DNA from: Parvibaculum sp.
GTDB taxonomy: Bacteria > Pseudomonadota > Alphaproteobacteria > Parvibaculales > Parvibaculaceae
Assembly: GCF_030694575.1 (NCBI RefSeq)
Contig: NZ_JAUYUS010000026.1
Span: forward strand, 1 to 64,000
Direction of reading: 5' to 3'
Length of the DNA: 64,000 bases
The stretch's first letter is position 1. Every line of letters starts with the position of its first letter. A model generated the notes under the pieces. That model saw nothing but the letters and a program-made list of their open reading frames with translations, made no database searches and was not told the origin of the DNA. This document shows positions 1-8,554 of this stretch, piece after piece. Position numbers and translations under genes: made by a program.

Positions 1-595
1 TCGACCAGAACGGGGACTTTCGACTGTTCGACGATCAGGCGGATGTTGATCGGGTTCTGGATGCCGAGGCCGGAGCCGATGGGGGCGGCGAGCGGCATGA
101 TCGCGCAGCAGCCCATCTCTTCCAGCTTCTTCGCCATGATCGGGTCGTCGGTGCAATAGACCATGACCTCGAAGCCGTCCTTCAGCAGCGCTTCCGCCGC
201 GCGGAGCGTTTCGATCATGTCGGGGTAAAGCGTCTTCTGGTCGCCCAGCACTTCGAGCTTCACGAGGTTCCAGCCGCCGGCCTCGCGCGCGAGGCGGAGC
301 GTGCGCACCGCGTCTTCGGCGGTGTAGCAGCCGGCCGTGTTCGGCAGGTAGATCACCTTCTTCGGGTCGATGAAGTCGACCAGCATCGGCTCGTCGGGGT
401 TGGTGACGTTCACCCGGCGGACGGCGACGGTGACGATCTCGGCGCCCGCCGCTTCGACGGCGGCGGCGTTCTGCGCCAGGTCCTTGTATTTGCCCGTGCC
501 GACGATGAGGCGCGATTTCAGCCGGCGTCCGGCGACGATGAAGGGATCGTCGTCCGCCGCTGCCGGTGTCTCGATGCGCGCTGCCGCTTCAGTCA
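1..595 (-). CDS. thiG: Thiazole synthase ThiG (partial, C-terminus off the left edge)
   Basis: ThiG condenses deoxyxylulose 5-phosphate, a glycine-derived imine and the ThiS thiocarboxylate into the thiazole half of thiamine, in the cytoplasm. About 198 N-terminal residues are present; the family is near 260, so the last quarter is missing. Visible family segments are IVGTGKY (31-37), LPNTAGC (84-90), the KLEVLGD segment whose lysine (113) matches the Schiff-base lysine of the family, and [12 protein letters not shown] (171-182). I chose the GTG at 595 because an AGGAG lies 8 nt upstream; another in-frame GTG at 604 would sit too close to that site. thiS is directly upstream, consistent with one transcript. 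Confidence 0.95.
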
Positions 596-614
596 CTTCA
601 CTCACTCCTGTTCA

Positions 615-656
615 GGCGGCTATCCGCCCACCCTCTTGTTCTGGCGGCTATCCGCC
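615..656. repeat. Two copies of a 14-bp hairpin sequence between thiS and thiG
   Basis: GGCGGCTATCCGCC occurs at 615-628 and again at 643-656, a 28-bp period. Each copy can fold on itself (GGCGG paired with CCGCC around a CTAT loop). The second copy includes the stop codon of thiS. The pair fills most of the short gap before thiG and could act as tandem mRNA hairpins. Confidence 0.7.
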
Positions 657-848
657 GCCGACAAAATTCACGATCTCGATACGGTCGCCGTCGCCGAGCG
701 CCACTTCGCCATAGGCCGAGCGCGGCACGATCTCGAGATTGCGCTCGACGGCGATCTTGGCGGGCTTCAGGCGCAGGCTTTCAATGAGACCGAGAACCGT
801 CAACGGGCCGTCCATCTCGCGCGTTTCGCCGTTGATCGTTAGTTTCAT
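648..848 (-). CDS. thiS: Sulfur carrier protein ThiS
   Basis: ThiS is the ubiquitin-like sulfur carrier of thiamine synthesis. Its C-terminal glycine is adenylated by ThiF, converted to a thiocarboxylate and used by ThiG. The 66-residue protein has the expected length and beta-grasp pattern (MKLTINGETRE at the start, DGDRIEIVNFVGGG at the end). The terminal Gly-Gly is the diagnostic feature. It precedes thiG on the minus strand. I saw no TPP riboswitch on the minus strand upstream. Confidence 0.93.
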   Translation of the reverse strand: MKLTINGETREMDGPLTVLGLIESLRLKPAKIAVERNLEIVPRSAYGEVALGDGDRIEIVNFVGGG

Positions 849-1150
849 CTGACCGTTAACGTCTTCTGGGTGCCGCGCGGGCCGCCGGATGGGCCGCTGG
901 CCGGATAATGGGTGAGCGGGAGCCTCAGTTCAAGGCCGGGGCCGTGCCCCGACGGAAGGGGCCAAGCCCTTCTTTCCACATGTCTTTTACCGGCCTTTTA
1001 CTGGCGGGGCGACTTGCGTATAAAAGAGACTTCCGAATCGGGGGCGAGCCGGGACAAGGCCGGGTGGCGGGGACCACAATTTCGCCCTTTTAGAGCCCTT
1101 ATGTCCCCTTCCGAGATCAGGCGGTCACGCCGGAAAGCCCGTTCGACCCG
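849..1150. other. Divergent intergenic region between thiS and aroQ
   Basis: This 302-base gap separates the minus-strand thi genes from the plus-strand aroQ-acc genes, so it should hold both promoters. No open frame here has a family match or a good ribosome site. I could not pick a convincing -35/-10 pair on either strand, and no tRNA or riboswitch fold stands out. Confidence 0.5.
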
Positions 1151-1609
1151 ATGGCCAAACCGAGTTCCAAAGCGGCCGCGAAGCCCATCTTCGTGCTCAA
1201 CGGCCCGAACCTGAACCTGCTCGGGCAGCGGGAGCCGGAAATCTATGGCAGCACGACGCTGGCCGATATCGAGAAGCTGGTGAAGGCGCGGGCGAAGACG
1301 CTCGGCCTCACCGTCGATTGCCGCCAGTCGAACCATGAGGGCGAGCTGGTCGACTGGATCCAGGAGGCGCGCGGAAGCGCGGCGGGCCTGATCCTCAATG
1401 CGGGCGCCTATTCGCACACTTCCATCGCCATCCACGACGCGCTGGCGACGCTCGACATACCGGTCGTCGAGGTTCACATCTCGAATGTTTACAAACGCGA
1501 GAGCTTCCGTCACCACTCCACCATCTCTTCCGTCGCCACGGGCGTCATCTGCGGCCTCGGCACGATCGGCTACGAACTGGCGCTTGAAGCCGTAAAGTCA
1601 AAAATCTGA
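1151..1609 (+). CDS. aroQ: Type II 3-dehydroquinate dehydratase
   Basis: Catalyses dehydration of 3-dehydroquinate to 3-dehydroshikimate, step three of the shikimate pathway, as a cytoplasmic dodecamer in this family. The 152-residue length is normal. Motifs in order: NGPNLNLLG (17-25), the EPEIYG segment with the candidate active tyrosine 32, RQSNHEGE (58-65), NAGAYSHTS (83-91), and VEVHISN (106-112) followed by RESFRHHS (116-123), which supply the substrate-binding Asn, His and Arg. The stop is 16 nt before accB. The aroQ-accB-accC order is a common bacterial arrangement and suggests one operon. Confidence 0.97.
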   Translation: MAKPSSKAAAKPIFVLNGPNLNLLGQREPEIYGSTTLADIEKLVKARAKTLGLTVDCRQSNHEGELVDWIQEARGSAAGLILNAGAYSHTSIAIHDALATLDIPVVEVHISNVYKRESFRHHSTISSVATGVICGLGTIGYELALEAVKSKI

Positions 1610-1625
1610 ACAGGAGTTCGTTCAC

Positions 1626-2141
1626 GTGGCAACACCCCGCCCACCGGCCAGCGGCAAACCCACGAGTGAAAAGGGAAGCAAGAAAAGCGAGATGAGCAAG
1701 TCAGGCGTCGATCAGGAACTGATCCGGCAGTTGGCCGCCCTCCTCACGGAGACGGACCTCAGCGAAATCGAGATCGAGACGGATAATCTGAAGCTGCGCG
1801 TCGCGCGCCAGATCACGCAGACCGTCGCGCATGTGCCGGCGCCCGCGCCCATGGCCGCACCGGCGGGCCACGCGGCTCCGGCGACCGCCGCCGAAGCGGC
1901 GGCGCATCCCGGCACGGTGACCTCGCCGATGGTGGGCACGGTCTATCTCGCGCCGGAGCCCGGCGCGCCGGTCTTCATCCAGCCCGGCAGTTCGGTCACC
2001 GAAGGCCAGACGATCCTCATCATCGAGGCGATGAAGACGATGAACCACATTCCCGCGCCGCGCTCGGGCAAGCTGACGGCAGTTCTCGTCGACGACGGCC
2101 AGCCGGTCGAGTTCGCCGAAGCCCTCTTCGTGATCGAATAG
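1626..2141 (+). CDS. accB: Biotin carboxyl carrier protein of acetyl-CoA carboxylase
   Basis: Carries the biotin that shuttles CO2 from AccC to the carboxyltransferase in malonyl-CoA synthesis. The biotinylation motif is EAMKTMN with the target Lys at 137, in the C-terminal biotinyl domain (about 95-171). An Ala/Pro-rich linker runs from about 70 to 95. The GTG at 1626 has AGGAG 9 nt upstream. An internal ATG at 1692 would give [13 protein letters not shown], close to the usual family start, but its upstream site is weaker, so the first 22 residues are uncertain. accC follows 17 nt downstream. Confidence 0.95.
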   Translation: MATPRPPASGKPTSEKGSKKSEMSKSGVDQELIRQLAALLTETDLSEIEIETDNLKLRVARQITQTVAHVPAPAPMAAPAGHAAPATAAEAAAHPGTVTSPMVGTVYLAPEPGAPVFIQPGSSVTEGQTILIIEAMKTMNHIPAPRSGKLTAVLVDDGQPVEFAEALFVIE

Positions 2142-2158
2142 AGAGACCGGACCCGCAC

Positions 2159-3502
2159 ATGTTCGAGAAGGTCCTCATTGCAAACCGCGGCGAAATCGCG
2201 CTGCGCATCCATCGTGCCTGCCGCGAGATGGGCATCAAGACGGTCGCCGTCCATTCCACGGCGGATGCCGACGCGATGCATGTGCGGCTCGCCAACGAGA
2301 GCGTGTGCATCGGCCCGCCCGCCGCGAGCGAAAGCTACCTCAACATTCCGGCGATCATTTCCGCCTGCGAGATCACGGGCGCGGACGCGGTCCATCCGGG
2401 CTACGGCTTCCTGTCGGAGAATGCGAAGTTCGCCGACATCCTGAAGGCGCACGGCATCACCTTCATCGGACCGAGCGGCGATCACATCCGCCTGATGGGC
2501 GACAAGATCCAGGCGAAGGTGACGGCGAAGTCCTTGGGCATTCCTTGCGTGCCCGGTTCCGACGGCGCCATCACCAGCGACGAACAGGCCTACAAGGTCG
2601 CCGAGGAGACGGGATATCCCGTGCTCGTGAAGGCGGCGGCAGGCGGCGGCGGGCGCGGCATGAAGGTCGCGCGCTCGCGCGGCGAGCTGTCCTCCGCGCT
2701 CTCGACCGCGCGCGCGGAAGCGAAGGCCGCTTTCGGCGACGACGCGCTCTACATGGAAAAATATCTCGGCCAGCCGCGTCACATCGAAGTGCAGGTGATC
2801 GCCGACGCGCATGGCAACGTGGCCCATCTCGGCGAGCGCGACTGCTCGCTGCAGCGCCGCCACCAGAAGGTGCTGGAGGAAAGCCCCTCGCCCGCGCTCA
2901 ACACGGCGCAGCGGGCGGAGATCGGCGGCATTGTCGCGAAGGCGATAAAGGGGCTCGGCTATCTCGGCGTCGGCACGGTCGAATTCCTGTTCGAGGATGG
3001 CGAGTTCTTCTTCATCGAGATGAACACACGCCTGCAGGTCGAGCATCCGATCACCGAGGCGGTGACGGGCATCGACATCGTGCGCGAGCAGATCCGCATT
3101 GCGGCGGGGCTGGAGATGAGCTTCAGCCAGGACGATGTGGAATTCTCCGGCCACGCGATCGAATGCCGCATCAACGCGGAAGACCCCAAGACCTTCGCGC
3201 CCTCCCCCGGCACCATCAAGGATTTCCACACGCCGGGCGGGCTCGGCGTGCGCGTCGACAGCGCGGTCTATTCCGGCTACCGCATTCCGCCCTATTACGA
3301 CAGCCTGATCGGCAAGCTCGTCGTGCATGGCCGCAACCGCAACGAATGCCTGATGCGGCTCCGGCGGACGCTGCATGAATTCGTCATCGACGGCATCAAG
3401 ACGACCATTCCGCTGTTTCAGGAACTGGTCAACGAGCCGGATTTCATCAACGGCGAATATCATATTCACTGGCTGGAAGATTTCCTGAAGAAGAACGCTT
3501 GA
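2159..3502 (+). CDS. accC: Biotin carboxylase subunit of acetyl-CoA carboxylase
   Basis: Performs ATP-dependent carboxylation of biotin on AccB, the first half-reaction of acetyl-CoA carboxylase. At 447 residues it has normal length. The N-terminal [17 protein letters not shown], the glycine-rich ATP-grasp loop [10 protein letters not shown] near 160, [20 protein letters not shown] and [14 protein letters not shown] near 285-300 are all intact. The start codon is the first ATG after the accB stop. It is presumably co-transcribed with aroQ and accB. Confidence 0.98.
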   Translation: MFEKVLIANRGEIALRIHRACREMGIKTVAVHSTADADAMHVRLANESVCIGPPAASESYLNIPAIISACEITGADAVHPGYGFLSENAKFADILKAHGITFIGPSGDHIRLMGDKIQAKVTAKSLGIPCVPGSDGAITSDEQAYKVAEETGYPVLVKAAAGGGGRGMKVARSRGELSSALSTARAEAKAAFGDDALYMEKYLGQPRHIEVQVIADAHGNVAHLGERDCSLQRRHQKVLEESPSPALNTAQRAEIGGIVAKAIKGLGYLGVGTVEFLFEDGEFFFIEMNTRLQVEHPITEAVTGIDIVREQIRIAAGLEMSFSQDDVEFSGHAIECRINAEDPKTFAPSPGTIKDFHTPGGLGVRVDSAVYSGYRIPPYYDSLIGKLVVHGRNRNECLMRLRRTLHEFVIDGIKTTIPLFQELVNEPDFINGEYHIHWLEDFLKKNA

Positions 3503-3528
3503 GGGACTGAGGGGAACGCATCGCGCGG

Positions 3529-3546
3529 CCGGACGTTTCAGTCCGG
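3529..3546 (+). repeat. Perfect hairpin abutting the start codon of the AsmA-like gene
   Basis: CCGGAC (3529-3534) and GTCCGG (3541-3546) form a 6-bp stem around the loop GTTTCA. The stem ends on the base before the ATG at 3547. No purine-rich ribosome site is visible in the same interval, so the hairpin sits where initiation would occur. Confidence 0.55.
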
Positions 3547-5505
3547 ATGAACTGGCGTGCGCATCCCCGGCTCGCGGCCCTCGCCATCTTCGTGCTGGCC
3601 GTTGTTGCCGCTGTTATCTTCTGGGACTGGAACTGGTTCCGCCCGCTGGTGGAAGCACGCGCCTCCGCCGCTCTCAGGCGCGACGTCCGGATCGGTCACT
3701 TCGATCTTCATATCTCCCGCATACCCCTCGCCGTCCTCGACGATGTGACGGTCGAAAACCCGCCCGATTTCGGCGAAGGAGAGCCGCTCGCGACCGTCGA
3801 GCGGCTGAGCGTCAGCCTCGACGCACTGGCGGCGCTTCGCGGCCGGACCGTCATTCCCGAAATCCGCGTGGAGAAGCCCAGAGGCAACCTCCGCAGCGAT
3901 GGCGAGGGACGGCGCAACTGGGTATTCGAACAATTCTCCGGCGAACAATCCGGCGGTGAAGGCGGGACACCGCCTGAGATCGGCAACCTCGTCATCGAGG
4001 ACGGCACCGTCCGCTTCGCCGATCCCGAACTGCAGGCGGACGTGACCATGCGCATTCACACGGAGACGGCGGAGGACGGCGAGCCGATGCTGGTGGCGCG
4101 CGCGGAGGGGACCTATAACGGCCAGCCTGTCGATGCCCGCTTCCGGGGCGGCGCCCTCCTCTCGCTGCGCGAGACGGAGAAGCCCTATCCGGTCGACTTC
4201 AAGGCACGCAACGGCGACACGCGGATTTCGCTGCAAGGCACGGTGGTCGATCCGCTGCGCCTCGCGGGCGCGAGGCTTGCGCTCGAACTGGAGGGAAAGA
4301 CGCTCGACGATCTCGAACCTCTGATCCTCATTCCCCTCGTCTCGACGCCGCCCTATCGGCTTGAAGGCCGGCTCGATTATGCGGACGGAAAAATCCGGTT
4401 CGACGATTTCGCCGGCCGGGTCGGCCAGAGCGACCTGTCGGGCACCTTCACGGTCGATCCCGGCGAGGAGCGTCCCCGCGTCGCCGCCGATCTGCGTTCC
4501 GAGCGGGTGCTGCTCGCCGATCTCGGCGGCTTCATCGGCGCCGCGCCCGGCGAGGCGGACCAGCCCGATATGTCGGCGGAGCAACGGGCCGAACATGCCC
4601 GGGCGGAAGCGAACCCACGGCTGCTGCCCAACGAGCCGTTCGAAATCCCCGACATCCGCGCCGCCGATTTCCATGTGCGTTACGAGGCCGCGCGGATCGA
4701 AGGCGAAGGCATGCCGCTCGACGATCTGGTGACGACGCTGAGGATCGAGAACGGCAAGGTGACGCTGAAGCCGCTCGATCTCGGCGTCGGCCAAGGCAAG
4801 ATCGCCAGCAACGTCGTACTCGATGCGCGCGAAGATCCGATGCACGTCACCGCCGATGTCGATTTCCACCGGGTCGATCTCCGCCGGCTGATGGAGGCGA
4901 CGGGCGTCTTCGAGGGCACCGGCACCATCGGCGGCCGCGCCGTGCTGGAAACGAGGGGAAATTCGATTGCGACGATGCTCGGCGCCGGCGACGGCGAACT
5001 GAAGCTCTTCATGGCAGGCGGCGACATGAGCGCGCTACTGGTCGACCTCGCAGGGCTCGACCTCGGCAATTCGATCCTGTCGCTGCTCGGCCTGCCCGAC
5101 CGGACCGGCATTCGCTGCATGGTGAGCGACTTCGCGCTGGAGAAGGGCGTTCTACGGACGCGCACGCTTTATGTGGACACGGAGAAGGCCAATATCGTCG
5201 GCACCGGCACCGTCAACCTCAAGGACGAGACCATCGACTACCGGATCGTCACGGAGCCGAAGCAGCCGAGTATCGGCTCGGTGGCGGCGCCGATCGACAT
5301 CGAGGGACGGCTGAAGGATCCCGGGATCGGGCCCGACGCGGAGGCGCTGGCCGCGCGGGCGGGCACGGCGGCGGTGCTGGGCGCGCTGCTGACGCCGCTC
5401 GCCGCCCTGCTCCCCACCATCCAGCTCGGCCTCGGCGAGGACAATGACTGCGCCGAAAGCGTGACGCGGCTGGAGCGCGAAAGCGAAGCCCTGCCCCGGA
5501 ATTAA
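3547..5505 (+). CDS. AsmA family protein
   Basis: AsmA/YhjG-type proteins are large, inner-membrane-anchored periplasmic proteins linked to envelope lipid or outer-membrane homeostasis. This 652-residue protein opens with one membrane segment (about 8-26). A long beta-rich domain follows, with VTVENPPDFGEGE near 70-80 typical of the AsmA N-terminal domain. The C-terminal half contains the family-like GTGTIGGRAVLETRGNSIA and GTGTVNLKDETIDYRI segments. It starts 44 nt after accC. Family membership is clear; the substrate or exact role is not predictable. Confidence 0.85.
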   Translation: MNWRAHPRLAALAIFVLAVVAAVIFWDWNWFRPLVEARASAALRRDVRIGHFDLHISRIPLAVLDDVTVENPPDFGEGEPLATVERLSVSLDALAALRGRTVIPEIRVEKPRGNLRSDGEGRRNWVFEQFSGEQSGGEGGTPPEIGNLVIEDGTVRFADPELQADVTMRIHTETAEDGEPMLVARAEGTYNGQPVDARFRGGALLSLRETEKPYPVDFKARNGDTRISLQGTVVDPLRLAGARLALELEGKTLDDLEPLILIPLVSTPPYRLEGRLDYADGKIRFDDFAGRVGQSDLSGTFTVDPGEERPRVAADLRSERVLLADLGGFIGAAPGEADQPDMSAEQRAEHARAEANPRLLPNEPFEIPDIRAADFHVRYEAARIEGEGMPLDDLVTTLRIENGKVTLKPLDLGVGQGKIASNVVLDAREDPMHVTADVDFHRVDLRRLMEATGVFEGTGTIGGRAVLETRGNSIATMLGAGDGELKLFMAGGDMSALLVDLAGLDLGNSILSLLGLPDRTGIRCMVSDFALEKGVLRTRTLYVDTEKANIVGTGTVNLKDETIDYRIVTEPKQPSIGSVAAPIDIEGRLKDPGIGPDAEALAARAGTAAVLGALLTPLAALLPTIQLGLGEDNDCAESVTRLERESEALPRN

Positions 5506-5604
5506 GCGCCGTCCGCGCGGGACCGGTATCGCCGCCGCCGCGTCTCCGCTACATTCCGACGGGTTGCGGCGTATCGACGGCATCGGCAGGACAGCAAGAC
5601 CAAG

Positions 5605-6255
5605 ATGAGCAACATTGATTCCGATGTGCTGCTCCGCGCCTATGCCTACGGCGTCTTTCCGATGGCAGAGTCGCGCGACGATCCGCAGCTCTACTGGATC
5701 GATCCGGACGCGCGCGGCATCCTGCCGCTCGACGCCTTTCATGTGCCGCGGCGGCTGCGGCGCACCGTCCGCCAACAGCCTTTCGAAGTCAGGATCGACA
5801 CCGCCTTCCGCGACGTCATGCTCGGCTGCGCGGAAGGCGGGCCGAACCGCAACGGCACCTGGATCAACGACCGTATTCTCGCGCTCTATTGCGAGCTTCA
5901 CGAGCGCGGGCGGGCGCATTCGGTCGAATGCTGGCGCGAGGGGCGGCTGGTCGGCGGGCTCTATGGCGTATCGCTGGGCGCGGCCTTTTTCGGCGAGAGC
6001 ATGTTCAGCCGCGAAACCGATGCGAGCAAGGTGGCGCTGGTCTATCTCGTGGCGCGGCTGATCGCCGGGGGATACAGGCTGCTCGACACGCAGTTCGTGA
6101 CGTCGCATCTGCAGCAGTTCGGGGCGGTGGAAATTTCGCGCAACGCCTACCGGGCAAAGCTCTTCGAGGCGACGGCGATGACGGCCAATTTCTATTCGCT
6201 GCCGCTCGACGCGCCGCCCGACGCGGTTTTGCAGTCGGTCACCCAGATGTCGTAG
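5605..6255 (+). CDS. aat: Leucyl/phenylalanyl-tRNA--protein transferase
   Basis: Transfers Leu or Phe from tRNA to proteins with N-terminal Lys or Arg, marking them for ClpS/ClpAP in the N-degron pathway. The 216 residues include [11 protein letters not shown] (13-23), [44 protein letters not shown] and [15 protein letters not shown], all conserved in the family. The last 64 bases overlap the 3-prime end of the convergent DUF2155 gene. The final 21 or so residues are therefore encoded in DNA that also encodes the conserved C-terminus of the other protein. Confidence 0.96.
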   Translation: MSNIDSDVLLRAYAYGVFPMAESRDDPQLYWIDPDARGILPLDAFHVPRRLRRTVRQQPFEVRIDTAFRDVMLGCAEGGPNRNGTWINDRILALYCELHERGRAHSVECWREGRLVGGLYGVSLGAAFFGESMFSRETDASKVALVYLVARLIAGGYRLLDTQFVTSHLQQFGAVEISRNAYRAKLFEATAMTANFYSLPLDAPPDAVLQSVTQMS

Positions 6256-6590
6256 ACCGGATGCTCCAGCCCGTTGAGGCCGGGGCTTTCGGCGAACATC
6301 CAGCCTTCGAATATCGGCGCCGGCTGGACCGCATCCTTCTCGCGGTCGATCTGGCGGATTTCGAGAAAGGCGGCCGTCTGCGGCGGCTCTTCGGGCGGCC
6401 GCTTGTCGCAGGCCCGGACGATGACCTCGAGCGAGCCGAAGCGGGCCGGCTCATTCACTCTCGCGCTGAAGCTCGTGACGCGGGCGGTGGTCTTGTCGAG
6501 GCCGCTGAAGACGGCGACCGGATATTTGTCGGCATGGGCCGGTGCGGCCGATAGCGCGAGGAAAAGCGATGCGGCTGCGAGCAGGCGCAT
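6192..6590 (-). CDS. DUF2155 domain-containing periplasmic protein
   Basis: A small exported protein of unknown function common in Alphaproteobacteria. The 132 residues begin with a clear signal peptide (1-20, ending AHA before Asp). They contain the DUF2155 hallmarks: [28 protein letters not shown], and the C-terminal [20 protein letters not shown] followed by YDIWVTDC. It starts 3 nt after the mlaD stop, so it is likely translated from the same message as mlaD and the NDUFA12-like gene. Its last 64 bases overlap aat on the other strand. No enzymatic motif is visible. Confidence 0.88.
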   Translation of the reverse strand: MRLLAAASLFLALSAAPAHADKYPVAVFSGLDKTTARVTSFSARVNEPARFGSLEVIVRACDKRPPEEPPQTAAFLEIRQIDREKDAVQPAPIFEGWMFAESPGLNGLEHPVYDIWVTDCKTASGGASSGSE

Positions 6591-6593
6591 CTT

Positions 6594-7076
6594 CTAGTTG
6601 CCGCCCGCCGGGCCGTCGCCCGACGAGTCCCCGCCGCCCTGCGTGGAGAACACGGCCTGGCCGATCAGGCTCATCAGGTCGACGGAGCCTTGCGTGAACA
6701 TGATCTCGCTGCCGTCGGCGAGGTATTCCTCGCTGCCGCCCGGCGTGACCGAGATGTAGCTGCCGCCGAGAAGGCCTTCGCTTGTGATCTTGGCGCTGCT
6801 GTCGTCCGGCAGCTTCACGTTCCGGGCGATATCGAGGGTGACGACCGCCTGGAATGTTTCGGGATCGAGGTTCTGGCGCACCACGGTGCCGACCTTGATG
6901 CCGGAGACGCGGACGTCGGCGCCGTTCGCCAGCCCGTCGATGGCACTGAAGGCCGCATCGACGCGGTAGCCGGCGGAGCTGCGCATGCCCGATGTGCTGT
7001 AACCGTAGAAGAGGAAGACGGCGGCGACCGCGACAACCAGCGTGCCGATCAGCGTTTCGACGAGATTGCTTTGCAT
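6594..7076 (-). CDS. mlaD: MCE-family protein MlaD (phospholipid transport system substrate-binding component)
   Basis: MlaD is the inner-membrane-anchored, periplasmic MCE component of the Mla ABC system that moves phospholipids between the two membranes. This 160-residue protein has one N-terminal membrane segment (about 8-27). The MCE domain follows (about 38-115) with VRVSGIKVGTVVRQNLDPET and ITSEGLLGGSYISVTPGG. A Gly-rich tail ends it. I chose the ATG at 7076, preceded by AAGGA; a longer frame runs upstream but has no family match. The partner genes mlaE and mlaF are not in this window. Confidence 0.92.
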   Translation of the reverse strand: MQSNLVETLIGTLVVAVAAVFLFYGYSTSGMRSSAGYRVDAAFSAIDGLANGADVRVSGIKVGTVVRQNLDPETFQAVVTLDIARNVKLPDDSSAKITSEGLLGGSYISVTPGGSEEYLADGSEIMFTQGSVDLMSLIGQAVFSTQGGGDSSGDGPAGGN

Positions 7077-7125
7077 GGCGGTCCTTAAATCATCCTGTGT
7101 CGGAAATGCTCGGGCGGCACCGGGT

Positions 7126-7524
7126 TCACTCCGGCCGCCAGGCCTTGTAGTCGCCGGTCGCCTGCGGGCGGTGGGCGCCCTTGAGCAGGCTGCCCTCGGG
7201 CCGGTAGGCATGGGGCGTGCCGGTCATGTTCGGCATATGCGGCCGCTGCCACTCGCGGGGGGCATAGTCCTCCTCGCTCGGCGGCACGTCGACCGTGTGG
7301 TGCAGCCAGCCATGCCAGTCCGGCGTCACGCGCGACGCGTCCGCGACGCCGTTATAGATCACCCAGCGGCGCGCGTAGCCGCTGATCGCCGCGCCGTCCT
7401 TCGACTCATAATAGCGGTTGCCCTGTTCGTCGGTGCCGACCAGACGGCCCTTGCGCCATGTGTGGAAGCGCGTGCCCATGGTCTGGCCGTTCCACCAGAT
7501 GAAGATTTCCTGAAACAAACCCAT
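7126..7524 (-). CDS. NDUFA12-like NADH:ubiquinone oxidoreductase subunit
   Basis: Homologue of the mitochondrial complex I accessory subunit NDUFA12 (17.2 kDa, B17.2), found in Alphaproteobacteria as a peripheral complex I subunit. The 132-residue product starts MGLFQEIFIWWNGQTMGTR and contains GTDEQGNRYYE, RRWVIYNGVADASRVTPDWH and GWLHHTVDVPPSEEDY, the family signature. The downstream proline-rich HMPNMTGTPHAYRP is also typical. It is followed 49 nt later by mlaD on the same strand. The same reading frame stays open far upstream, but only this start gives the family N-terminus. Confidence 0.93.
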   Translation of the reverse strand: MGLFQEIFIWWNGQTMGTRFHTWRKGRLVGTDEQGNRYYESKDGAAISGYARRWVIYNGVADASRVTPDWHGWLHHTVDVPPSEEDYAPREWQRPHMPNMTGTPHAYRPEGSLLKGAHRPQATGDYKAWRPE

Positions 7525-7637
7525 GGACCGATATCCCGTTGACGCTGTGACCCGAGCGAATCCGGCCCGCGGGGGCCGGAAGGCGCGCCGAATATGACAT
7601 TGAGGGAGAGGATGGTCCAGACCGGAACGGCCGGAGC

Positions 7638-8159
7638 CTAATCGAGCGACCAGGTCGTCTGGGCGGCGGTACGGCGGCGCATGCCAGCCGTCTCGTGGAT
7701 CAGCATGGGCTGGCGGTAAATGCCGCCCGCGACCTCGAATTCGCGCTGGTCGGCCAGCACCCATTCGATGCGGTGAAGGAGGCTTGCGGGCGTGACCGGC
7801 TTCACGAGCAGGTGGGTCGCGCCGATTTCGAAGGCTTCCGTGAGGAGCGAGCGAGAGGCGTGGCCGGTCAGCACGATGATGGGGGTGAAGCAGAAGGGCT
7901 CGTTGCCGACGGCGCGGATACGGGTGATGAAGTCGCGGCCGTTCATCGGCTGCATCTCCCAGTCGGAGATGACGAGGTCGATGTCGTAGACCTGCATTTC
8001 GATGAGGCCGTCGGTGCCGTCCCGGGCCTGGCGGATATTGGTGATGCCGAAGGTGGTCAGCATGGTGCGCAGCAACAGGCGCATGCCGCCGTTGTCCTCC
8101 ACCATCAGAATATTGAGCGACTTCAGGTCCTTGCCGAAAGCCGTGCTCTTCTCTCCCAC
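7638..8159 (-). CDS. CheY-like response regulator
   Basis: A receiver-domain protein of two-component signalling with no DNA-binding or enzymatic output domain visible. The receiver fold runs from about 14 to 130 with the acidic pair E21-D22, phospho-acceptor D66 in VISDWEM, T98 in VLTGH and K120 in LVKPV. About 50 extra C-terminal residues follow (REFEVAGGIYRQPMLI onward). I use the GTG at 8159, which has GGAG 7 nt upstream; the frame stays open to a GTG at 8219 that lacks a ribosome site. No histidine kinase is nearby, so the partner is unknown. Confidence 0.88.
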   Translation of the reverse strand: MGEKSTAFGKDLKSLNILMVEDNGGMRLLLRTMLTTFGITNIRQARDGTDGLIEMQVYDIDLVISDWEMQPMNGRDFITRIRAVGNEPFCFTPIIVLTGHASRSLLTEAFEIGATHLLVKPVTPASLLHRIEWVLADQREFEVAGGIYRQPMLIHETAGMRRRTAAQTTWSLD

Positions 8160-8554
8160 TCGCCTTCTCCACCCTTTCCAGGTTTTGAACCGAATTGGTA
8201 GCAGGTTGCAGGTTTCCACCTCGTTAACCGCCGATTCGGAGGGGAACTACACCGCATCTCGTGGCGGCGATGCCCGTCCCGTCTACATCTTGCGAGTCAA
8301 GCTTGACGGGCCGGGCCGATGGTCCCTAGGATTGATCTCCCTTGCGGGGGACGAGGCAGAAGAGACAGGCGGACATCCGAAAAGAGCGCATAGCTCAGCG
8401 ACGAAAACCGTAACGGAATCAGACACTTGAATGTCTGGAGCCGGGCGGTGCGGCGCAACGGATTGCCATGCCTGAACGACCGGGGGAAGCCATATGGCCG
8501 AAGCCGCTGCCCCGCCTCGCGAGACGAGCCAGAAGCCGAAAAACCGGGGGCCAG
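8160..8554. other. Intergenic region upstream of nrdJ
   Basis: This interval holds the divergent promoters of the response regulator and nrdJ. I looked for a cobalamin riboswitch and for an NrdR-box pair, both plausible upstream of a ribonucleotide reductase, and saw neither. One promoter-like pair is listed separately. A stretch near 8386-8399 resembles the D-arm start of a tRNA but has no tRNA around it. Confidence 0.45.
8303..8332 (+). promoter_or_regulatory. Candidate promoter for nrdJ
   Basis: TTGACG at 8303-8308 is separated by 18 bases from TAGGAT at 8327-8332. The pair resembles a housekeeping sigma promoter and points toward nrdJ, leaving a leader of about 215 bases. Only the spacing and hexamers support it. 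Confidence 0.35.

Noticed and set aside
849-1000. GGATAATG followed by GGTGAGCGGG near 900-920 resembles a piece of a TPP riboswitch upstream of the thi genes.
   Set aside because: It is on the plus strand while thiS and thiG are on the minus strand, and the CTGAGA and other conserved blocks are missing.
8385-8410. GCGCATAGCTCAGC resembles the start of a tRNA D-arm.
   Set aside because: No GGTA D-loop, anticodon arm or TTCRA T-loop follows at tRNA distances.
8160-8554. A cobalamin riboswitch or NrdR box upstream of the B12-dependent ribonucleotide reductase.
   Set aside because: The conserved B12-box and the paired NrdR-box sequences were not found on either strand.
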